40,847 nt of DNA from a virus, in IMG/VR virus record IMGVR_UViG_3300022200_000121, positions 1-40,847 of that record; one strand, given 5' to 3'. Below are positions 36,881-40,847 of this stretch, one piece after another; position 1 is the first letter of the stretch; every line of letters starts with the position of its first letter. The position numbers were made by a program, and so were the translations under genes. The notes under the pieces were generated by a model, which saw only the letters and a program-made list of their open reading frames with translations, did not search any database and was not told the DNA's origin.

Positions 36881-36905
36881 AAAAAAAGGGGAACTTAATC
36901 CCCTT
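36881..36905 (-). terminator. Intrinsic terminator after SSB-like gene
   Basis: On the minus strand AAGGGGA (36905-36899) pairs with TCCCCTT (36892-36886) around a 6-base loop, followed by a run of T (36887-36881). It closes the first early transcript (39.3 to 36.9 kb) 14 bases after the SSB-like gene. Confidence 0.85.
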
Positions 36906-36918
36906 GATCTAATAGGTG

Positions 36919-37227
36919 TTAAAAAGGTAATTCATCATCTACATCGTCCTCTACTTTTAAAGACGCCACAGGGGTCTGTATTTCCCTTTTAGGGGGTGCT
37001 GAACTATCATTGTTCGGAACGAACGTATCCAACTCCATATAATGATTACCACTCCTAGCTTCTTTAATGTCTAAATTTACCCAACCATTCTTTTCATGGG
37101 TTTTTAAAAAAGAAACAGCTTCTTCTACTTTAATTGATACTCTACCCACTACAAACTCAGGAGCTTTTGGGTTTCTTTTGAAGATGAATCCATCTGCAAA
37201 AATCTTCTCTTGTTGATCTTGTGCCAT
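36919..37227 (-). CDS. SSB-like single-stranded DNA-binding protein
   Basis: A 102-aa protein. Residues about 10-70 are beta-rich with aromatic/basic pairs (ADGFIFKRN, FVVGRVSIK, GWVNLDIKE, HYMELDTF), consistent with a small OB-like fold. After a Pro-rich linker it ends in an acidic tail, EDDVDDELPF (about 93-102), very like the D-D-D-I-P-F tip of bacterial SSB that recruits partner proteins. Its neighbours, an annealing protein and a RecE-like exonuclease, are the typical company of phage SSBs. The fold is not the textbook SSB sequence, so the call rests on tail and context. Its leader carries the interleaved inverted repeats at 37249-37303. Confidence 0.68.
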   Translation of the reverse strand: MAQDQQEKIFADGFIFKRNPKAPEFVVGRVSIKVEEAVSFLKTHEKNGWVNLDIKEARSGNHYMELDTFVPNNDSSAPPKREIQTPVASLKVEDDVDDELPF

Positions 37228-37248
37228 TATAAATGTTTTTTTTAATTT

Positions 37249-37303
37249 GCCTCAGTCTGTTTTAAACCAACTCAATACCCCTGAGGCTAAGCAAAGAGTT
37301 GGT
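37249..37303 (-). promoter_or_regulatory. Interleaved inverted repeats, predicted H-type pseudoknot in SSB leader
   Basis: In the 89-base gap before the SSB-like gene, GCCTCAG (37249-37255) is complementary to CTGAGGC (37281-37287), and ACCAACTC (37266-37273) is complementary to GAGTTGGT (37296-37303). The arms alternate A-B-A'-B', so both helices (7 and 8 bp) can form only as an H-type pseudoknot or as alternatives. Connecting stretches are 10, 7 and 8 bases. In the message the structure ends about 21 bases before the start codon. There is no T-run directly after it, so it is not an ordinary terminator. Confidence 0.7.
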
Positions 37304-37316
37304 ATCTTTAATTGTT

Positions 37317-38069
37317 TTAAAATAAATATTCATCAATGTAATAATTCACTATCTCATCACATGGATTATCTCCAAAGTATTTATCGTGCATCTCAATAGC
37401 TTTGGCTACCTTGTCTTCTCCTGATTTGATAAACTCCTCAGTAGGTCTGAAAATACCTAGTAAGCCATTAGTCTTATCAATAACATAGAACACTAAAGGT
37501 TTACCGAATAGCGTCTGATAGATATAACATTGAGAATCGTAGTTGTACTTTTTAGCATTCCACTTGAACTTGTCTATATCTGAGGTGGTCTTGAGGTCAA
37601 TTATTACTTCATCTGTAACAATGTCCGCCTTACCCTTCCACATCATACCTTGAATTTCTCCAATAGCAGGTACCTCATATTGATTTCCTTCTTTATATAT
37701 TTCTTCAAAGAAAGCAATATTTCCATTAATTATACCTACAAGATTCTGAATATCCAACACCTCTTTTTCTAACATACAAAAAGGCAGGTTGTTAGCTACA
37801 CAAAAGTCTTTATATATTTTTGTGTTACGAGTGCTCGCATCGACATATAATATATCCTTAGCTTTCTCAGGTTCAAGAATCAATTGATGAAAATATCTGC
37901 CTTCCATAAAAGCCTTATTGTCTTCTCTTGGCTTACCAAAATCTTTTGGATTATTAAGCAATGTTCCAATGTCTGAATTGGACAAGTAATTCTTCCCAAT
38001 GCCTCCATAATATTCTTGGTCATTTTTTAACAACTCAAGAACTGGTACGTTTTCATGTACAACTCCCAT
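37317..38069 (-). CDS. RecE/DUF3799-like PD-(D/E)XK exonuclease
   Basis: A 250-aa exonuclease expected to resect double-strand ends to feed the annealing protein. Motifs: YLSNSDIGTLL (28-38), GRYFHQLILEP (57-67, with H61), E132, GKADIV with D149, IIDLKTT with D158-L-K160, and SQCYIYQ with Q180 and Y184. These are the G-x-x-x-H, D, D/E-x-K and Q-x-x-x-Y motifs of the RecB/RecE-like family (DUF3799 type). Its stop is followed by the SSB leader and its start touches the stop of the annealing-protein gene (38069), so the two are coupled. Confidence 0.87.
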   Translation of the reverse strand: MGVVHENVPVLELLKNDQEYYGGIGKNYLSNSDIGTLLNNPKDFGKPREDNKAFMEGRYFHQLILEPEKAKDILYVDASTRNTKIYKDFCVANNLPFCMLEKEVLDIQNLVGIINGNIAFFEEIYKEGNQYEVPAIGEIQGMMWKGKADIVTDEVIIDLKTTSDIDKFKWNAKKYNYDSQCYIYQTLFGKPLVFYVIDKTNGLLGIFRPTEEFIKSGEDKVAKAIEMHDKYFGDNPCDEIVNYYIDEYLF

Positions 38070-38776
38070 TATTTCTCTGATATTAAGTTAGCAATTTCCT
38101 TTTTAATTGCTGCTGTCATTTTATATTTTCTGTTAAGCTGTTTACCTATAGCTTCAATACCTAATGGTTTGTTAGCTGTAACGTATTTAACTACCTTATT
38201 CCAATTATCCGTATCCTTTTTAAGTTCTTCTAACTTAGGTTCAGGAGCATCTTGTTTAGTTTGTGATTGAACATCTGCTCTTGTTGGTGCTTGAGTAGCC
38301 TTGGTTTCTGTTTCAGGTAAATCTTCTCCGGCATAGATATATAATCCTAGTCCGAACATAGCTAAGTTTTTAGTCAAGCATCTCATCAATGTTTTGTTGA
38401 TGTCAAACATAGTTGCTGCATCTACCTTTTTCTCTACCTCAGTTTTCTTTCCGTTAATCCAAGCGAAACCCTTGTAAGTATATGGAATATCCATCATAGA
38501 TTTATTGGCTCCGTCCATAACGGGCAACCACATTTCTAAAGTTTCACCATCTATAGTAACTTCTGTCATAACCATATACCCAAGACGGTCATCGTAAAAG
38601 TATGGTTTTTGTGTAGTTGGATCTGTGATTACTTTATACGAAGCATCAGGACAAGCCTTTTTAACCTCAGCCCAAGCATAAGCCCAACTAAGATAAGTAA
38701 GGTTACTCTTTTTCTCTACTTTGTCGTTGACATTAACAGCCGACAATCTCTCGAAAGTTTCTTTCTTTTTTTCCAT
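38069..38776 (-). CDS. Single-strand annealing protein (DUF1071/Sak-type)
   Basis: A 235-aa protein. The segment NLTYLSWAYAWAEVKKACPDASYKV (about 25-49, hallmark W-A-x-A-W) is the signature of DUF1071-type phage recombination proteins (Sak3-like, Erf/Redbeta functional class). Residues 1-155 form the annealing core (GYMVMTEVTIDGETLEMWLPV and INKTLMRCLTKNLAMFGLGLYIYAGED). The rest is a Gln/Thr/Pro linker and a C-terminal helical lysine-rich domain (about 180-235). It pairs complementary single strands with the adjacent exonuclease and SSB, a complete recombination set. It ends on the exonuclease's first base. Confidence 0.86.
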   Translation of the reverse strand: MEKKKETFERLSAVNVNDKVEKKSNLTYLSWAYAWAEVKKACPDASYKVITDPTTQKPYFYDDRLGYMVMTEVTIDGETLEMWLPVMDGANKSMMDIPYTYKGFAWINGKKTEVEKKVDAATMFDINKTLMRCLTKNLAMFGLGLYIYAGEDLPETETKATQAPTRADVQSQTKQDAPEPKLEELKKDTDNWNKVVKYVTANKPLGIEAIGKQLNRKYKMTAAIKKEIANLISEK

Positions 38777-38794
38777 TTGATTAAATTTAATTGA

Positions 38795-39310
38795 TTATTT
38801 CTTTATTTTAAATTCTTTTCCTACTATCTTAGTTAATTGTTCCATGGTGTATTCGGGGATATCGAATCCTCTAGATTCTCCTTTATAATTTTTATAGGTT
38901 AAACAATTACCCTTATCATCGTAGGTTTTTTCAGCCCAATAACCAGTAGAATGTGTATAAAATTCATATACTAAACTACCTTTATCATTGTAAAGTTTTA
39001 AGTTCTCTGATTTTCCTAATATGTTTTTCATTTCTTCACCTACTATCTTAGTTAATTCTTCCATTGTGTATTCGGGAATATCAAAACCTCTGCTTACTCC
39101 GTTAGAATCTTTAAAGGTTAGTAAATCATCGTTATCGTCGTAGGTGCTTTCAATCCAATCACCGTTAGAGTTTTTAAAGGTTAGTTCATTACCGTTATCA
39201 TCATAGGTGCTTTCCCAGTAACCATCAAAGTCTTTATAAAACTCATATACCAAAACCCCATTTCTATTGTAAAGTTTTAAGTTCTCCTCTTTGCCTTGTA
39301 TATTTTTCAT
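38795..39310 (-). CDS. YD/MORN-like repeat protein made of two fused gene copies
   Basis: A 171-aa protein built from two homologous copies. Copy 1 (1-93) begins MKNIQGKEENLKLYN and copy 2 (94-171) begins MKNILGKSENLKLYN; both end SRGFDIPEYTME-LTKIVG. Copy 1 has an extra 21-residue unit (TYDDNGNELTFKNSNG then TYDDNDDLLTFKDSNG). The G-x-W-x-x-x-TYDD-x-G-x-x-LT-x-K pattern is like YD/MORN-type repeats seen in Bacteroidota phage proteins of unknown role. ATG 39031 inside the gene could start a shorter product. First gene of the early operon. Confidence 0.7.
   Translation of the reverse strand: MKNIQGKEENLKLYNRNGVLVYEFYKDFDGYWESTYDDNGNELTFKNSNGDWIESTYDDNDDLLTFKDSNGVSRGFDIPEYTMEELTKIVGEEMKNILGKSENLKLYNDKGSLVYEFYTHSTGYWAEKTYDDKGNCLTYKNYKGESRGFDIPEYTMEQLTKIVGKEFKIKK
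39101..39223 (-). repeat. 63-base tandem repeat inside the repeat protein
   Basis: Two consecutive units starting at 39101 and 39164 (period 63, encoding 21 residues) differ at scattered positions only. They lie in copy 1 of the fused gene; copy 2 has a single unit. Slippage between units would change protein length without shifting the frame. Confidence 0.7.
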
Positions 39311-39341
39311 TTCTTAATTTTAAAGTTACCTATCATTTTAG

Positions 39342-39422
39342 TAGTCAGGACAGGATTCGAACCTGTAACTTTAGTAGGGTAATATCCCATTGCTTTGCGT
39401 CTTACCATTCCGCCACCTGACT
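39342..39422 (-). tRNA. tRNA-like gene, anticodon not assignable (possible pseudo-tRNA)
   Basis: Read on the minus strand: acceptor AGTCAGG (39422-39416) pairs with CCTGACT (39349-39343) with discriminator A (39342). A D-arm GCGG...ACGC has a GG in its loop and is Leu-like. A perfect T-arm is ACAGG-TTCGAAT-CCTGT (39366-39350). Total 81 bases, no encoded CCA. The middle does not fold as a normal anticodon arm: no 5-bp stem around a 7-base loop forms at the expected place. The only hairpin there is GGG-ATATTA-CCC. Either the tRNA has degenerated or it has a non-standard middle. It also stands between the phage operon and the cassette-like region. Confidence 0.7.
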
Positions 39423-39444
39423 ATATTTAATTATTTCTTGATTT

Positions 39445-39612
39445 TTACTTAATAAACTGGACACCGTGTAACCGTAATTGCTCGTCGGCATATTCCTGCA
39501 TAATCCTACCCTCCTCTTCTCTATTTACTAAGGCAAGGAATTTCTTCATCCTTGGTCTTGTAGCGTTCTCTATTGTTTTCTGTCTGAAAAACTCTTCCGC
39601 TTCTTTGCTCAT
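39445..39612 (-). CDS. Small protein (55 aa)
   Basis: ATG at 39612 to TAA at 39445 gives 55 residues, highly charged and helical (MSKEAEEFFRQKTIENATR at the start, EYADEQLRLHGVQFIK at the end). Codon use is more GC-rich than in the phage genes nearby. It lies between the palindromic element at 39637-39687 and the tRNA-like gene, in the same orientation as the other small ORFs of this end. The function is unknown. Confidence 0.55.
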   Translation of the reverse strand: MSKEAEEFFRQKTIENATRPRMKKFLALVNREEEGRIMQEYADEQLRLHGVQFIK

Positions 39613-39636
39613 ATCGTTTATTATTTGTTAGTTAAC

Positions 39637-39687
39637 TACAACTTTGTATAAGGCACATTAAAACGATGCCTTATACCTTTGTTATAA
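39637..39687 (-). repeat. Palindromic attC-like element 1
   Basis: Core GTATAAGGCA (39646-39655) pairs perfectly over 10 bp with TGCCTTATAC (39667-39676), loop 11 bases. It is flanked by TACAAC (39637-39642) and GTTATA (39681-39686), giving an AAC...GTT-bounded site. The stop of the 77-aa ORF (39684-39682) lies inside the outer box, as in integron cassettes. The boxes do not match the full canonical attC consensus. Confidence 0.55.
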
Positions 39688-39915
39688 GCCATTTAGAGCA
39701 ACTTCTAAAAAAGCCTTTAAATATTTTGCATCTTCAATACTCATTACAAATCCTGTTTCATTGGGTATAATTGCGTGTTTCGGCACATCATCTGGTACAT
39801 TATTTAATTCAAAATATATAACATTCTCTTTTTGTTCTGTATTTTTATCAATCCATTCTGTTTTTTCTATATCCATAGAATACCAGAAATTTTTATCAAA
39901 GGCTTTTAACATCAT
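39682..39915 (-). CDS. Small cassette-like protein (77 aa)
   Basis: A 77-aa soluble acidic protein (MMLKAFDKNFWYSMDIEKTE...). The frame is open a little further upstream (…VRLKPDE before the two Met codons), so the start may have been moved or lost; ATG 39915 and 39912 are the only standard choices. It ends within the attC-like element 1. No family is recognised. Orientation and spacing match the other small ORFs of the right end. Confidence 0.5.
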   Translation of the reverse strand: MMLKAFDKNFWYSMDIEKTEWIDKNTEQKENVIYFELNNVPDDVPKHAIIPNETGFVMSIEDAKYLKAFLEVALNGL

Positions 39916-39918
39916 TTC

Positions 39919-39969
39919 GTCAGGTTTTAGTCTTACTTTTTCATTTACTTTGTCAGGTTATAGCCTTAC
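39919..39969 (-). repeat. Direct repeat in leader of the 77-aa ORF
   Basis: GTCAGGTTTTAGTCTTAC (39919-39936) and GTCAGGTTATAGCCTTAC (39952-39969) match at 16 of 18 positions with a 33-base period. The second copy overlaps a hairpin, GTTATAGCC (near 39957-39965) with GGCTTATAAC (39976-39985). It may reflect a local duplication at a cassette junction. Confidence 0.5.
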
Positions 39970-39981
39970 AAAAACGGCTTA

Positions 39982-40100
39982 TAACAATGTATATAAAAAA
40001 GGCGGTGTTCGTTGCTGAACTCTTATCTTCGTCTAAAGCAAGGTAATATCCTAACCCTTACTGCACTGGTACGATACCGCCCATTTCATATACGGTTACG
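39982..40100 (-). repeat. Palindromic attC-like element 2 with structured interior
   Basis: Arms GTATATAAAAAAGGCGGT (39989-40006) and ACCGCCCATTTCATATAC (40076-40093) are complementary at 15 of 18 positions. TCGT (40009-40012) with ACGA (40071-40074) continues the helix inward. It is flanked by TAACAATG on the left and a GGTTACGTT box on the right. On the minus strand the left arm reads as ACCGCC followed by TTTTTT, so it may also act as a terminator. It follows the 74-aa ORF stop by about 25 bases. Confidence 0.55.
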
Positions 40101-40117
40101 TTGGCGGTAATGCAAAA

Positions 40118-40342
40118 TTAACTCATATTGCAACTACCAGTCATCCATTCCATAGCGGAAACTAAATCAGGTTTACTAAGTCCATTTTTGGCGTAGGCAT
40201 TTATCAGCTTAAACAGATCGTCTGTAAACTGTAAAGCACTACCGCCAACACCCAATAAACCCAATAAAAGTTTTCGTGCTTCTTGGTCAGTTATCGTGCC
40301 TTGTTCAAGGTCTTCAGCTATTTTTGAAAGTTCTGTTTTCAT
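40118..40342 (-). CDS. Small conserved cassette-like protein (74 aa)
   Basis: A 74-aa protein starting MKTELSKIAEDLEQGTITDQ. N-termini of this type (a short amphipathic helix, then GTIT-x-x-EA-x-x-LLL) are, from memory, frequent in small hypothetical proteins of flavobacteria and their phages; no function is known. It is followed by the attC-like element 2 and preceded by a shortened AAC/GTT junction. There are no membrane or catalytic motifs. Confidence 0.6.
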   Translation of the reverse strand: MKTELSKIAEDLEQGTITDQEARKLLLGLLGVGGSALQFTDDLFKLINAYAKNGLSKPDLVSAMEWMTGSCNMS

Positions 40343-40365
40343 AATCTTTTACTGTGTTTATTTTT

Positions 40366-40378
40366 AACGTTAGCAAAC
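40366..40378 (-). repeat. AAC|GTT junction, possible residual cassette site
   Basis: AACGTTAGCAAAC on the plus strand (GTTTGCTAACGTT on the minus strand) abuts the two outer boxes of the other elements with no palindromic middle. The stop of the 73-aa ORF (40372-40370) lies in it. GTTAGCAAAC (40369-40378) is inverted as GTTTGCTAAC at 40602-40611, so the 73-aa ORF is flanked by a 10-bp inverted repeat. Confidence 0.45.
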
Positions 40379-40591
40379 ATAACCCAATGAACTACCTACT
40401 ACTAAACCAATACAAACACCAAGAGAAACTAATCCCTTCTTGTTTAGCTTTTGGTCGCCTGTGTAGTAATGTCTTATTGCTTTTGGTATATCGCTATTCC
40501 AATGATGTATTGCGTTACTTGCTTCTTCATAGTGTTCTAATGCACTATTCATTAAATCTTCTTTTGGTGTTTGATACGCTTGATGTTCCAT
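40370..40591 (-). CDS. Small membrane protein, cassette-like (73 aa)
   Basis: A 73-aa protein: a charged helical N-terminal half (MEHQAYQTPKEDLMNSALEH...) and a C-terminal glycine-rich transmembrane-like helix (about 53-73, GLVSLGVCIGLVVGSSLGYVC) with glycine spacing. The start ATG 40591 follows attC-like element 3 and the stop lies in the residual junction at 40366-40378. The longest opposite-strand frame here lacks such features. Function unknown; small membrane proteins are common in mobile cassettes. Confidence 0.55.
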   Translation of the reverse strand: MEHQAYQTPKEDLMNSALEHYEEASNAIHHWNSDIPKAIRHYYTGDQKLNKKGLVSLGVCIGLVVGSSLGYVC

Positions 40592-40601
40592 AATAAGTTA
40601 C

Positions 40602-40725
40602 GTTTGCTAACAATGTGTATAAGCAATAGCCTGTCAGCCTTTTAACTATTGCTTGGTTATTAATTTAAAGTTCTGTTCATTTATCAAAGGTTAGTGTAGG
40701 CTACTGCTCATACACTCAGCGTTAA
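40602..40725 (-). repeat. Palindromic attC-like element 3
   Basis: Arms GTGTATAAGCAATAGCC (40615-40631) and GGCTACTGCTCATACAC (40699-40715) are complementary at 15 of 17 positions on the plus strand. On the minus strand the two mismatches become G-U type pairs, so that strand folds better. It is flanked by TAACAATG (40608-40615), identical to element 2, and CGTTAATT on the right. A second perfect pairing, AAGCAATAG (40621-40629) with CTATTGCTT (40646-40654), competes with the long arm. The stop of the rightmost ORF lies in the arm. Confidence 0.55.
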
Positions 40726-40847
40726 TTCAAACGCTACTTCTATTATTTTTGAAATCCTTTCGGTTTCTTCAAAGTTCAAATCTTCAAAATATATATCTTT
40801 ATATTCTAATTTTTTCCACATTAACAATTCAAATTCTTCTTTACTCA
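40708..40847 (-). CDS. Small acidic protein, cut by the window edge
   Basis: A frame runs from the right edge to TGA at 40710-40708, giving 45 residues (SKEEFELLMWKKLEYK...IIEVAFELTLSV). The last visible bases, TG followed by AGT, suggest that the ATG begins one base beyond the window, so the protein is probably 46 aa. It is acidic and helical. Its C-terminus runs into the arm of attC-like element 3, as cassette ORFs often do. Function unknown. Confidence 0.55.
   Translation of the reverse strand, partial: SKEEFELLMWKKLEYKDIYFEDLNFEETERISKIIEVAFELTLSV

Noticed and set aside
37249-37303. Intrinsic terminator instead of pseudoknot
   Set aside because: Neither helix is followed directly by a T-run on the minus strand, and a proper terminator lies downstream of the SSB-like gene.
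39342-39422. Assigning Pro (GGG) or Asn (ATT) identity to the tRNA-like gene
   Set aside because: GGG places U33 correctly but has no anticodon stem; ATT gives a stem with a mismatch and needs five extra bases and an unlikely A34.
39761-40018. Plus-strand 85-aa frame opposite the 77-aa ORF
   Set aside because: It runs through a palindromic element and is hydrophobic/Ser-rich in an antisense manner; no support for translation.
39380-40060. Geminivirus-like nonanucleotide (TAATATTAC) origin hairpins
   Set aside because: The motif is GATATTACC rather than the exact nonanucleotide, and no HUH Rep protein is visible; kept only as a weak shared-hairpin observation.
40354-40593. Plus-strand 79-aa frame opposite the 73-aa ORF
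   Set aside because: The minus-strand frame has consistent orientation with neighbours, a sensible membrane segment, and a stop inside the AAC|GTT box; the plus frame looks like its shadow.
1-40847. Assignment as a true crAss-like phage
   Set aside because: Several structural genes look similar, but no RNA polymerase, uracil-DNA glycosylase or family DNA polymerase is in the window; only a general resemblance is claimed.

Overview
The window is almost entirely a tailed bacteriophage genome (or prophage) of a Bacteroidota host, most likely a flavobacterium. The DNA is strongly AT-rich, Shine-Dalgarno sequences are essentially absent, and four intergenic sites match the Bacteroidota -7 promoter consensus TAnnTTTG (before 1640, 8461, 11915 and 20262). 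The structural genes (no tape measure, very large internal virion proteins, nozzle/tubular-type proteins) point to a short-tailed, podovirus-like virion resembling the broad T7/crAss-like assembly plan. No integrase, DNA polymerase or RNA polymerase is visible in the window. Both window ends cut genes, so the genome continues.

Plus strand, 1-31 kb, is the late region. A compact lysis cassette (holin, M15 metallopeptidase endolysin with EF-hand-like loops, single-gene u-spanin) comes first. It is followed by a fibre-like protein, two small conserved proteins, a possible GroES-like protein, a SET-domain protein, a possible small terminase and a large terminase with a TTG start. Portal, acidic scaffold, major capsid protein with a strong terminator, ring/adaptor and tubular proteins, a 1462-aa nozzle-like protein, two further tail proteins, a GNAT enzyme and three internal virion proteins follow; the last of these is a 2574-aa polyvalent protein.

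Minus strand, 39.3-31 kb, is the early/replication region, read leftward. It holds a repeat-fusion protein, a DUF1071-type annealing protein, a RecE/DUF3799-like exonuclease, an SSB-like protein with an acidic DDELPF tail, a primase-SF3 helicase, a protein of unknown function, an SNF2-like SF2 helicase, a basic protein, a 35-aa ORF, a VRR-NUC nuclease, a DnaA-domain-IV-like HTH protein, a 59-aa ORF and a second PD-(D/E)XK-like nuclease. Together these form a replication/recombination set: annealing protein plus exonuclease plus SSB for recombination, primase-helicase for forks, small nucleases for processing. The two arms converge at 31.0 kb with overlapping stop codons and no visible terminator. 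The leader of the SSB-like gene contains two interleaved inverted repeats with H-type pseudoknot topology, recalling the T4 gene 32 autoregulatory leader.

Right end, 39.3-40.85 kb: a tRNA-like gene with an abnormal anticodon region, then a run of small same-strand ORFs (55, 77, 74, 73 and about 46 aa) separated by palindromic elements bounded by AAC...GTT. Stop codons fall in or close to these elements. This is the layout of an integron-like cassette array without an integrase (CALIN-like), though the site boxes do not match canonical attC. It may be carried by the phage or be host DNA beside a prophage end. The SSB-leader pseudoknot and this cassette-like array are the two most noteworthy signals.
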